A DNA stretch of 64,000 nucleotides from Luteitalea sp. (GTDB lineage: Bacteria > Acidobacteriota > Vicinamibacteria > Vicinamibacterales > Vicinamibacteraceae). Shown here piece after piece: positions 47,783 through 56,099 of the stretch. The notes under the pieces were generated by a model. The model was given only the letters and a program-made list of their open reading frames with translations. It searched no databases and was not told the DNA's origin. Within the stretch, counting starts at the first letter, position 1, and every line of letters begins with the position of its first letter. Position numbers and translations under genes: made by a program. Where the stretch lies: assembly GCA_009377495.1 (NCBI GenBank), contig WHTZ01000013.1, forward strand, positions 1 through 64,000, in the 5' to 3' direction.

Positions 47783-48127
47783 ATGGGAGAGAAAGCTGAC
47801 GTCTGGCAGGGCACGCTCGCCTTGATGGTGCTGAAGACGCTCGAGACACTCGGGCCCCTACACGGATACGGGATTGCCCGCCGCATCGAGCAGACCAGCG
47901 GGGATCTGCTCTCGGTGAACTACGGCACGCTGTATCCTGCCTTGCTGAAGCTGGAGCAGGAGGGCTACATCACGTCCGAGTGGGGCGTCTCGGCGAACAA
48001 CCGCAAGGCGAAGTTTTACCGCCTGACCCGTGCAGGCCGAAAGCAGCTCGGTAGAGAAGCCCGGGCATGGGATCAAACCACCGCGATCCTCGCGCGGTTC
48101 CTGTCACCGGGGGAAGGGCGGTCGTGA
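47783..48127 (+). CDS. PadR family transcriptional regulator
   Basis: 114 aa. WQGTLALMVLKTLETLGPLHG, GYGIARRIEQTSGDLLSVNYG and TLYPALLKLEQEGYITSEWG are the PadR winged helix. The C-terminal tail is ARAWDQTTAILARFL. The start follows an AGGAGA site. Its stop overlaps the GTG of the permease gene (GTGA), so regulator and target are one operon. Confidence 0.93.
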   Translation: MGEKADVWQGTLALMVLKTLETLGPLHGYGIARRIEQTSGDLLSVNYGTLYPALLKLEQEGYITSEWGVSANNRKAKFYRLTRAGRKQLGREARAWDQTTAILARFLSPGEGRS

Positions 48128-50884
48128 GGCGGCTGCGCGCCGCGGCGCGGCGGTTGCGCGGCCTGCTCCGCAGGCGCAGTCTCGACCGCGAGTTGGCCGA
48201 GGAGCTGGAGAGCCATCTCCAACTGCACGTCGACGACAATATTCGTGGCGGCATGACACCGGAGGACGCGCGACGCCACGCGGTCCTCGCGCTCGGCGGC
48301 ATCGAGCAGACCAAGGAACGGTATCGCGATCGACGCGGGTTCCGGTTGTTCGACCAGCTCGCGCAGGATCTCGGTTACGCCGGCCGTCTACTGCGCAGGA
48401 ACGCTGGCTTCACGGCTATCGCGATCCTGACGCTTGCCCTCGGCATCGGCGCCAACACCGCAATCTTTTCACTGCTCGACCAAGTGCTGCTGCGGACCCT
48501 TCCAGTCGAAGCGCCAGACCAGCTTGTCTATCTCTACAGCGACGGGCCGTGGCAAGGAAGCACATCCAGCGACGAGCCGGGCGGGTCGTCTTTTAGCTAC
48601 CCACTGTTTCGCGAGTTGCAAAAGTCGCAGACACCATTTGTTGGCCTGGCCGGCGCTCGCGACCGCTTGGCCAGCCTGGCGTTCGAGAACCACGCGTCAC
48701 ACGGGCGAACCCGGTTCGTGTCGGGCAACTACTTCGATCTGCTCGGCGTCCATCCGGCCATCGGCCGCCTCTTGACCGAGGATGATGACCGCACACCGGG
48801 GGCGCATTCGGTGGCCGTGCTCAGCTACGCATATTGGTCGTCACGGTTCGCGGAGGATGTCAGCGTTCTCAACCAGACGATCCTCGTGAACAACGTTCCG
48901 ATGGCCATCGTCGGTGTCGCGCAGAAGGGCTTCAAGAGCGAGCGCGTGGGCGATCCGCCTGAGGTCTATGTACCCATTAGCATGAGGGAGGCGTTGACCC
49001 CCGACTGGGAGGGGCTCGCGGACCGGAAGCACATATGGCTCACCATGTTCGGTCGCTTGAAGCCCGGTATGACGCGCGAGCGTGCCGAGCGGGAGATCAA
49101 CGTTCCGTATCGCATGCAAGTGGAGCAGGACATCCAGCTCTTGGACCACCCGAGCGACGACTTCCTCGAACGATTTCGGGCGAGAAGGATCACGTTGGAG
49201 CCAGGTCAGTACGGGCGCGGCACTCTGGACGACCAATGGGGCGCGCCGCTGTTCCTGTTGATGGGCTTGACGCTGCTCGTGTTGCTGATCGCGTGTGCCA
49301 ATATGGCCAATCTCCAGCTCGCACGCGGCACGGCTCGAGCGCGAGAAGTGGCGGTGCGCACGGCCATGGGCGCGTCGCGCATGCAGCTTGTTCGCCAATT
49401 CCTCACGGAATCGTGCCTGCTCGCCGTCGCTGGCGGCGCGCTCGGAATCATCGTTGCTTATTGGACCCAACACGCCATTCTCGTGAGTCTTCCTCCAGGG
49501 ATGGGCATTCAGGACCTGGCTTCCGCTGGCCTCGACGGCCGCGTCCTGTTCTTCTGCCTGGGACTGTCGCTCTTGACCGGCATCCTGTTCGGGCTCGTTC
49601 CAGCACTCCAGGCCTCCAACACCGACCTGACCTCGTCTTTGAAAGACCAGGCAGGCCAGGTCTCGTCAACGGGCCGTGCGAACAGCTTTCGCAAGACGGT
49701 GGTCATGGCGCAAGTAGCGGTGTCGCTGCTGCTTCTGATCTCCGCGGGGCTCTTCGTCAATACGCTGGTCAACGTCGCGCGGATTGACCCGGGTATTCGA
49801 GCCGACCACCTGATGACGTTCTCGATAGGCCCGAAGCTGAACGGTTATACCGACCAGCGCGTCGCGCAACTGCACGAGCAGCTCACGGACCAGTTGGCCC
49901 AGATCCCCGGCGTGACACTCGTCTCGTCTGCGAGGACTGGCACCATCAGCGGTAACACGACCGGAACCAGCTTCAACGTTGAGGGTTATACGCCGCCGAG
50001 CGGTGACACCGCAGATTCGCTCTACAACTACGTTGGCGCTGGCTACTTTCGCACGATGGGCACGCCTCTCGTGGCGGGCCGTGAGTTCACGCGCGCCGAT
50101 CACGCATCCGCACCGCCGGTCGCCGTTGTCAACGAGGAGTTCGTTCGGCAGTTTGTGCCGAATCAGAATCCACTTGGACGCCATATAGAGATAGACATCG
50201 AAGGCGCGGGGGCCAATGACGATTGTCGGCATTGTGACGAATGCCAAGTTCGCGCACATGCGTGAGGAGCCGGCGCCGACGGTTTACGCGCCGTTGCAAC
50301 AGGGCATCACGTGGAAAGATTCTCCGTCGTGGGCATCACGTCCCGACGCTTTGTACTTCTACTTGCGAACGGCTACCACCCCGGAAAGTGCCCTGCCACT
50401 CATCCAGCACCATGTAGCCGCACTCGATCCAAGTTTGCCGATTCACGAGGCAAAGACCATGCAGGCGCAGATCGACGAGGACCTGTTTGCCGAGCGGATT
50501 CTGTCGTTTCTGACCGGTACGTTCGCGGGACTGGCCGTTCTGCTGGCATCGATTGGCCTTTATGGGGTGTTGGCGTACAACGTCGCGCGGCGCACGCGTG
50601 AGATCGGCATCCGGATGGCGCTCGGCGCAGACTCCGGCGATGTGCGCGCGCTCGTTCTCCGTGAGGTCGCCGTCATGCTGGTGATTGGCACCGCGGCTGG
50701 CGTGGCTTTGGCCGCCGCTGCCGGTCGACTTGTGCAGTCGTTCCTGTACGGGCTGGAGCCATCGGATGCCTTCACATACGGCTCGGCCGTCGTGCTCCTT
50801 TGGCTGGTCGCGCTGGCCGCCGCCTTCATCCCCGTGCGTCGTGCCACCAGCGTCGACCCGACGGTTGCCCTACGGTATGAGTAG
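48124..50884 (+). pseudogene. ADOP-type ABC permease interrupted by a frameshift
   Basis: The gene starts at GTG 48124 with a prefix domain (LRGLLRRRSLDRELAEELES), then FtsX/MacB-PCD repeats like the permease at 19121. The frame stays intact to about 50205, then is open in the +1 frame from ATG 50216 (MTIVGIVTNAKFAHMREEPA) to 50884. There the second periplasmic domain and the last FtsX helices continue, ending RRATSVDPTVALRYE. The switch lies beside a run of five G (about 50206-50212). It may be a pseudogene, a slippage site or an assembly error. Confidence 0.8.
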
Positions 50885-50951
50885 GCGCGACCGTACGAGC
50901 GAGAGCTGAGTCAGCTCAGCACGCTGACGGTGGCGCGCTGGACGGGAGTGG

Positions 50952-50957
50952 TACAAT
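50952..50957 (+). promoter_or_regulatory. -10 box of rnpB
   Basis: TACAAT lies 12 bp before the first P1 base, at a good distance for a start at about 50965-50969. No clear -35 was found at 17 bp; CTGACG lies 22 bp upstream. Confidence 0.5.
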
Positions 50958-50968
50958 TTAGGGGTGCC

Positions 50969-51404
50969 GCAGTGGTCCGAGGTGATCGCCGCGAGAGGTG
51001 CTCGTTCCGGGTGCTGACCGCGGAGGAAAGTCCGAACTCCATAGGGCAGTGCGCTGGGTAACGCCCAGTCAGGGTGACCTGAAGGAAAGTGGCACAGAAA
51101 ACATACCGCCCGCCGAAGCGCGCAAGCGCGAAGGCGGGTAAGGGTGAAAAGGTGCGGTAAGAGCGCACCGCGCGCCCCGTGAGGGGCGTGGCAGGCTAAA
51201 CCCCGCACGGAGCAAGACCAAATAGGGAAGCGTTGGCATCCCGGCGCGGGCAACTGCGCTGGAGCGTGCCAGGAGAGTCGCCCGCTCGAAGCTTCCGGGT
51301 AGGTCGCCAGAGGTCGTCAGCAATGACGGCCCCAAGAGGAATGATCGCCGCTGCACTTGCTGCAAGGCGGGTGCGGCACAGAATTCGGCTTACTGGACCA
51401 CTGC
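50969..51404 (+). ncRNA. rnpB: RNase P RNA, bacterial type A
   Basis: About 436 nt. P1 is a perfect 10-bp helix of GCAGTGGTCC (50969-50978) with GGACCACTGC (51395-51404). Conserved blocks are GAGGAAAGTCCGAACTCC (51023-51040), the GGTAAGAGCGCACCG region, GGAGCAAGACCAAATAGGG (51209-51227) and CAGAATTCGGCTTA (51379-51392). It is the catalytic RNA that trims tRNA 5' ends. Unusual: the P12 position (51109-51138) is an extended CCCGCCGAAG...CTTCGGCGGG-like palindrome nearly identical to the REP-like element at 9760. Confidence 0.95.
51109..51138 (+). repeat. REP-like palindrome forming P12 of rnpB
   Basis: Thirty bases, CCGCCGAAGCGCG then C-AAGCGCGAAGGCGG, differ from 9761-9787 by one base and end differences. 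The stem has internal loops and a GCAA tetraloop, the position and loop of the normal P12 helix. Confidence 0.65.
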
Positions 51405-51432
51405 GACCGTTTTTCACCCCGATTGAATTTCC

Positions 51433-52380
51433 ATGGCCATGTATGTCGTCACCGGTGGTGCGGGCTTCATCGGCTCGCATCTGGTCGAGGAGCTGGTCGG
51501 TCGCGGTGAGCGCGTGCGTGTCGTCGACAACTTCAGCACCGGCAAGCGAGAGAATCTGGCCCATCTGTCGGGTGTCGAGCTTCTCGAAGGCGACCTTGCG
51601 CACTTCGATGTTGCCAAGCGCGGTGTCGAGGGTGCCGATTTCGTCCTGCATCAGGCAGCGATTCCGTCCGTGCCGCGTTCGGTGCGCGATCCGCTCACGT
51701 CGCACCGTGCGAACGTGGAGGCCACGTTGAAGCTCCTCGTTGCCGCACGCGATGCGGGTGTGCGACGTGTCGTGTACGCTGGTTCCTCGTCGGCGTACGG
51801 GAATACGCCGACCCTGCCCAAGCGGGAGGATATGCCCACCCATCCATTGTCGCCCTACGCGCTGCAGAAGCTGGTGGGGGAACAATACGCGGTGATGTTC
51901 ACCGACCTCTATGATCTCGAGACGGTGACGATTCGCTACTTCAACGTCTATGGTCCGCGCCAGGATCCCTCCTCGCCGTACTCCGGGGTGATTTCTCTGT
52001 TCATCAGGGCGCTCCTGAGCCGCAGGCGTCCGACGATTTATGGCGACGGCGAGCAAACCCGCGACTTCACCTATGTCGCCAATGTCGTCGACGGCGTCCT
52101 GCGTGCGTGCGAGGCACCCGCCGCGCGCGGCCAGGTGATCAACGTCGCCACGGCGGAGCGCATCTCGCTGAACCGGCTCTTCGAAGTGCTCCGGTCGCAC
52201 ATTGGCGCTGATGGCGTCGAGCCCATCTACGCTGATCCTCGAGCGGGCGACGTCCGCGACTCGCAAGCCGACCTTTCGCTCGCCCGCCAGCTTCTTGCGT
52301 ACTCGCCACTCGTCGATCTCGAAGAGGGCCTTCGCCGCACGATTGCATGGGCTCGCAGCGCCCCGTCGATGCAGGAATAA
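51433..52380 (+). CDS. NAD-dependent nucleotide-sugar 4-epimerase (GalE/WbpP-like)
   Basis: 315 aa. Rossmann motif VVTGGAGFIGSHLVEEL, VVDNFSTGKREN (adenine-ribose binding), YAGSSSAYG and catalytic YALQKLVGEQYA (Y-x3-K), then RYFNVYGPRQDP. The block LHQAAIPSVPRSVRDP is typical of UDP-GlcNAc/UDP-GlcNAcA 4-epimerases. It makes an activated sugar for surface glycans. Directly follows rnpB. Confidence 0.9.
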   Translation: MAMYVVTGGAGFIGSHLVEELVGRGERVRVVDNFSTGKRENLAHLSGVELLEGDLAHFDVAKRGVEGADFVLHQAAIPSVPRSVRDPLTSHRANVEATLKLLVAARDAGVRRVVYAGSSSAYGNTPTLPKREDMPTHPLSPYALQKLVGEQYAVMFTDLYDLETVTIRYFNVYGPRQDPSSPYSGVISLFIRALLSRRRPTIYGDGEQTRDFTYVANVVDGVLRACEAPAARGQVINVATAERISLNRLFEVLRSHIGADGVEPIYADPRAGDVRDSQADLSLARQLLAYSPLVDLEEGLRRTIAWARSAPSMQE

Positions 52381-52389
52381 CATCCAAGT

Positions 52390-52427
52390 CGCACCCCAGC
52401 ACCCGGCACCCCAGCACCCGGCACTCC
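52390..52427. repeat. intergenic tandem string (CACCCAG type)
   Basis: GCACCCCAGCACCCGGCACC and further copies match the CcmA-CcmB linker DNA at 2174. The rest of the gap to 52696 shows nothing else except an AGGAGG ribosome-binding site before the next gene. Confidence 0.8.
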
Positions 52428-52696
52428 GCCCTACCGCCAACCGCAGGTGGCGCTCCGTGCCTACCCGGCCGGCGCCTCGATCACGCTTGCTGCAGGCCAC
52501 GCTCTGATCCCGCGCTTCCTCAATGAGTTCGCAGGTCACGGATGACCGCGCGCGCCCTGGTCCCGCATTTGCGTAACCGCGCACGTGCGGGGTGCAGGTC
52601 GCGCGTCCCAATCAGACAAGGCACGAGACCTCTTGTGCCCTGTCGCCCCTCCCGCACCCCGCAGCTCGTTTGTCAACGCTACCGAGGAGGATTGAC

Positions 52697-53053
52697 ATGC
52701 TCACCCACATCCAGCGTCCCTGGGTCCTGATCATCGGGCTGACCCTGCTCATGTCCACGCCTGTTCTGAACGCGCAGGCCTCGCGTGAAAAGCAGGCCAC
52801 CCAGCCGTCAAAGGACACTCCAGCCGTCAACCTGAATCGCGCATCGGCGCAGCAGCTCCAGGAGTTGCCTGGCATCGGCCCTAGTACTGCGGCGCGCATC
52901 ATCGAGTATCGCGAGAAGAACGGTCCGTTCAAGAAAGTGGAGGATCTCATGCACATTCGTGGCATTGGCGAGAAGACCTTTCTGCGCCTCAAGCCGCTCG
53001 TGACCGTCACGCCGGGCGCTCCCGCCCGTCAGGCCAAAGGCGGACAGCCGTGA
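52697..53053 (+). CDS. ComEA-like exported helix-hairpin-helix protein
   Basis: 118 aa. Signal peptide (LIIGLTLLMSTPVLNAQA) followed by a tandem helix-hairpin-helix domain: VNLNRASAQQLQELPGIGPS and HIRGIGEKTFLRLKPLVTV. ComEA binds incoming DNA in the periplasm during natural transformation, and this small form lacks a membrane anchor after cleavage. It is coupled by a GTGA overlap to a pseudopilin gene, which supports a DNA-uptake or pilus role. Strong AGGAGG site. Confidence 0.85.
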   Translation: MLTHIQRPWVLIIGLTLLMSTPVLNAQASREKQATQPSKDTPAVNLNRASAQQLQELPGIGPSTAARIIEYREKNGPFKKVEDLMHIRGIGEKTFLRLKPLVTVTPGAPARQAKGGQP

Positions 53054-53673
53054 GCGGCTCGCAGGCGCGCACGCCGCCGCGTGCGCTCGCTTCACCTGCG
53101 GGCTTCTCGGTGGTGGAGCTGCTCGTCACCACAGCCCTCGTGGTGGTGATCGCCGTTCCGGCGATCGCCCGGCTCGATGCGGGGCTTGGGCGCGTGCGCG
53201 CGGAGGCGGGCGCGCGGCAGGTGGCTGCGCGTCTGGCAGCGGCCCGCGCTCACGCCCTGAGCAGCGGCCGTTCCACAGCCGTGCGGTTCGAGCGGTCGGC
53301 TGACACGATTCGCATGGCGCAGGTCCTGGATGGCAATGGAAATGGCCTTCGCACGGTCGACGTGATGAGCGGCGTAGACCGGCGGGTTCGCCGACCGGTG
53401 CGACTCGAGGAGCTCGTACCGGGCGCGCGCTTTGGCATTGCCGCCGATCTTCCCGCCATCGACGAAGAATCAGGGCTGGCGGCGGGGAGTAAACCCATCC
53501 GCTTTGGCGATTCGGATATGGCGTCGTTTTCTGCGCGCGGCACGGCCACGCCTGGAACCGCGTACGTCCGAGGGCCTGACAGCGAGCAATACGCGGTGCG
53601 AGTCCTTGGGGCAACGGGCCGAATTCGCGTCCTACGATTCGATCGGATGAGGGGCCTATGGCTGACGAGGTAA
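53050..53673 (+). CDS. type IV pilin-like/GspH-type pseudopilin
   Basis: 207 aa, GTG start. Prepilin peptidase motif SPAG-FSVVELLVTTALVVVI with the conserved Glu at position 5 of the mature helix, then a beta-rich minor-pilin domain (GspH/FimT type). The leader of 18 residues is normal. FimT binds DNA in competent species, in line with the neighbouring ComEA-like gene. The last 16 bp overlap the next gene. Confidence 0.87.
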   Translation: MSGSQARTPPRALASPAGFSVVELLVTTALVVVIAVPAIARLDAGLGRVRAEAGARQVAARLAAARAHALSSGRSTAVRFERSADTIRMAQVLDGNGNGLRTVDVMSGVDRRVRRPVRLEELVPGARFGIAADLPAIDEESGLAAGSKPIRFGDSDMASFSARGTATPGTAYVRGPDSEQYAVRVLGATGRIRVLRFDRMRGLWLTR

Positions 53674-53990
53674 ACGATGCTGCGCGTTCTGAGCCTCTCA
53701 CAGACCATGCGGCGACTGGCTCCAGGCGCGACGACTTGACCGGATCGCTCGCTGAGATCGAGCTCGTGCCCGGCGGGGCCGCCTGGATGGTTGAGCGCAC
53801 GGCCGAGCGAGGTCGGGTGTTGGCGGAATGGCCATTGCCACCAGGCATGTCCATCCGGGTTCGCTCGGGCGGCCGGTCGAGCCCGGTGGGCAGCACCGCG
53901 CAGATTCTGCGCAGTGAGCTTATCGCGCTCCGGCCGGGACGTCCGCCGCTCTACGAGGGTGTGCTGTCGTTTTCGCCACCTGATGCGTAG
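53658..53990 (+). CDS. small soluble protein of unknown function
   Basis: 110 aa. An acidic, disordered N-terminus (ADEVNDAARSEPLTDHAA) precedes a possible beta domain (SLAEIELVPGGAAWMVERT... GMSIRVRSGGRSSPVG). No family could be assigned; a weak likeness to the end of PilZ-type barrels is not enough to call. Overlaps the pseudopilin gene by 16 bp, so likely translated together with it. Confidence 0.55.
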   Translation: MADEVNDAARSEPLTDHAATGSRRDDLTGSLAEIELVPGGAAWMVERTAERGRVLAEWPLPPGMSIRVRSGGRSSPVGSTAQILRSELIALRPGRPPLYEGVLSFSPPDA

Positions 53991-54149
53991 ATTCGAGAAC
54001 ACGCTGCCCAGGGCGGGAACGAGGTTTCCGGCTCTGCAGTTGGAATCGTAGGTCGGGCTGGGGAACGAGATACCCGGGAGGGTCGATCACATTGCAAAAG
54101 ATAGCAGCAATTCCACATCCTTCTGCGTCTAGTGCGTCCCAATCGTCCT

Positions 54150-54165
54150 TGGCATCCCGGTTGTC
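54150..54165 (+). promoter_or_regulatory. weak sigma-54-like promoter
   Basis: TGGCAT-CCCGG-TTGTC fits the spacing of the -24/-12 consensus (TGGCAC-N5-TTGC). The sixth -24 base and the -12 C are wrong. It lies 41 bp before the ATG at 54206. Confidence 0.3.
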
Positions 54166-54205
54166 ACACGGTGGTCGCAGCGATACCGACGGCCGGAGAC
54201 ATCCG

Positions 54206-55675
54206 ATGACCAGAGACAGGGATCGGGAGGGCGGAACGGCGTCCCCAGGCGCTGGGAGCGCGTGGGGAGGCGCAGGCGACGTGCGTGTGCGGGCGCGTGA
54301 CCAGCCGGAGCTCGAAGTTTGGACCGCTGTGTCGACCGCGTGGCGCACGACGCCCGGCGGGCTGCTGCGCGCGCAATTCGAGTTAGCGCTCACACATTTG
54401 GCCGGTGCCGCCTCGGCGCAAATTCGCGAGGGCACGCTCGCGCCCGGGGAAACCGCGTCGGAGGCGGCGCCCGGACTCCCCGATCGGGGCGTGTTGTTCG
54501 AGGTGATGCCTGGCGTCGTCTTGGAGGCGGTGCCGCATGACGGCACCGGCTTTGGACCGCGGCAGATGGCCATTCTCCACCAGGGCGTTCTGGCCGCAGC
54601 ATTGGTGGTGGAGCTCGATCGATGGCGCACCGGAGCGCTGCGCGTGCCATCCCTGCTCGGCAGGCCCATGCCCGTGCCAGAGCTCATCGGCTCGAGCCCT
54701 GCCTTTCAACCATTGCTCGATCGCGTGGCGCGGGTGGCGCGCACCGATTTCGCCGTCCTCATCGAGGGTGAGAGCGGTGTCGGGAAGGAGCTCATTGCCC
54801 GTCGTATTCACGCGCTGAGTCGTCGAAGGCGTGGCCCGTTCGTCGCCGTCAACTGCGCCGCGCTGGTCGAAACGTTGGTCGAGGCAGAGCTGTTTGGTAT
54901 CGAGGAGCGCACGGCCACGGGCGTCAGGGGGCGGCGAGGCAAGTTCGAGCACGCCGATGGCGGCACGCTGTTTCTCGACGAGGTGGCGGATCTCACGCTC
55001 CACGCGCAGGCCAAGCTGTTGCGTGCGCTTCAGGAGATGTCTGTCGAGCGCGTGGGCGGCCAGGGGACGCGTAGCGTGGACATTCGTCTCATTGCTGCGA
55101 CGAACCGGAATCTCCTGCAGCTCGTCTCGGAGGGGCGTTTCCGGCTGGATCTCTTCTATCGACTGAACTGCCTCGAGATCTACGTGCCACCCCTTCGTAC
55201 GCGGCGTCAAGACATCATCGATCTCACGAAGGCGCTGCTCGATCGCCATCGTGCGCTGGGTGCGGATGACATCGCACCCGAGGCGCTCGAGGCGCTGCTC
55301 GGCTATGACTGGCCGGGCAACGTACGCGAGCTGGAGCGCGTGATCGAGCGGGCGGTAGCCCTCGGCAACGGCCCGGTGATCGAGCTAGAGGATTTGCCAA
55401 CCGGGGTCACTGGCCGATACCGCGAGGTGCTCGTGCCGCGGGACGAGCCGGACGAAACCATGCGGGCGTGGGGGAGCCGGTACGCACGCCTCGTGCTCAG
55501 GCGCTGCGGCGGGAGGAAGCGCAAAGCATGTCGTATCCTCGACATCAGCTATCACACGCTGCAGGCATACCTGCGTTACCCGTTGAGACCAACGGACGGT
55601 CCCCCTTCAGGTTTCGATGCCACCGATGGCGGGGGAAAGGGGGAAGGGGGAAAGGGGGAAGGGGTAAAGGGGTAA
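54206..55675 (+). CDS. GAF/AAA+ Fis-type regulator without GAFTGA loop
   Basis: 489 aa. N-terminal region (FELALTHLAGAASAQIREGT... GPRQMAILHQGVLAAALVVE) looks like a GAF domain. The AAA+ domain has Walker A GESGVGKE, Walker B GGTLFLDEVADL and an R-finger region (ATNRNLLQLVSEGRFRLDL). Where GAFTGA should stand it reads ERTATGVRG. That loop binds sigma-54, so the protein probably does not activate sigma-54 polymerase, as in TyrR/HupR-type relatives. C-terminal HTH CRILDISYHTLQAYL. The last residues (GGGKGEGGKGEGVKG) are coded by the following repeat. Start 54206 has a GGAGA site. Confidence 0.85.
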   Translation: MTRDRDREGGTASPGAGSAWGGAGDVRVRARDQPELEVWTAVSTAWRTTPGGLLRAQFELALTHLAGAASAQIREGTLAPGETASEAAPGLPDRGVLFEVMPGVVLEAVPHDGTGFGPRQMAILHQGVLAAALVVELDRWRTGALRVPSLLGRPMPVPELIGSSPAFQPLLDRVARVARTDFAVLIEGESGVGKELIARRIHALSRRRRGPFVAVNCAALVETLVEAELFGIEERTATGVRGRRGKFEHADGGTLFLDEVADLTLHAQAKLLRALQEMSVERVGGQGTRSVDIRLIAATNRNLLQLVSEGRFRLDLFYRLNCLEIYVPPLRTRRQDIIDLTKALLDRHRALGADDIAPEALEALLGYDWPGNVRELERVIERAVALGNGPVIELEDLPTGVTGRYREVLVPRDEPDETMRAWGSRYARLVLRRCGGRKRKACRILDISYHTLQAYLRYPLRPTDGPPSGFDATDGGGKGEGGKGEGVKG

Positions 55676-55772
55676 AGGGGGAAGACAGGTGCAAGGGGCA
55701 AGGGCTGTCTCAGGGAACAGGGAGCACCGACTAGCCGTGGTCCCTTTGAGACCTTGTCCCTGGCGCCCTAAG
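55630..55772. repeat. palindromic string element C, left arm, including target repeat
   Basis: Starts inside the 3' end of the AAA+ gene with GGGGGAAA/GGGGTAAA octamers, then GGGGCAAGGGCTGTCTCAGG and AGACCTTGTCCCTGG. It ends with GCGCCCTAAG (55763-55772), the left copy of a 10-bp direct repeat. The right arm continues at 55922 after the inserted element. Confidence 0.8.
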
Positions 55773-55921
55773 GGTTCGGTAAGAAATAAGATTGACATTA
55801 TGGGCGTCGAGGCGCCCGGCTGGCAAGGCGCGAGGAGGGAGCATACAGGCCGTATGTGACCGACGAGCAACGCAGCCAGACGGGATGTATCGGCGGCCAG
55901 AATGTTAACCTTATTCTTACC
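55773..55921. mobile_element. 149-bp MITE-like element with target-site duplication
   Basis: Bounded by GCGCCCTAAG on both sides (55763-55772 and 55922-55931). Terminal inverted repeats are GGTAAGAAATAAG...ACATT (5' end) and the complement of AATGTTAACCTTATTCTTACC (3' end), pairing imperfectly over about 22 bp. The interior includes a further imperfect palindrome (GGCTGGCAAGGCGC ... GCAACGCAGCCAG). There is no ORF. The empty-site form of the flanking element is present at 57681-57700. Confidence 0.78.
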
Positions 55922-55980
55922 GCGCCCTAAGACTGCCCTTGGACCTCGCACCTTGCCCCTCACCCCTTTTCGTTCCCGCT
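55922..55980. repeat. palindromic string element C, right arm
   Basis: GCGCCCTAAG is followed by ACTGCCCTTGGACCTCGCAC and CTTGCCCCTCACCCC, pairing with the left arm. From 55981 to the gcvT start the sequence shows no recognised riboswitch or other feature. Confidence 0.8.
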
Positions 55981-56099
55981 CGCCTTGACCCCCTCCGCCG
56001 CCCATAGTACCGTTCCTGGGCTGTGCCGCTGGCAAGTGTCCTTGGATGGGACGCGAGCTTCCGCGCTGGAAAGTGCCGCCAGTCGCGCAATCTTGACCC

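Noticed and set aside
53658-53990. PilZ domain call for the small protein
   Set aside because: The RxxxR and DxSxxG c-di-GMP motifs are missing, so only an unknown protein is reported.
55981-56099. Glycine riboswitch upstream of gcvT
   Set aside because: The conserved purine-rich cores of the glycine aptamer were not found; the region is string DNA and plain sequence.
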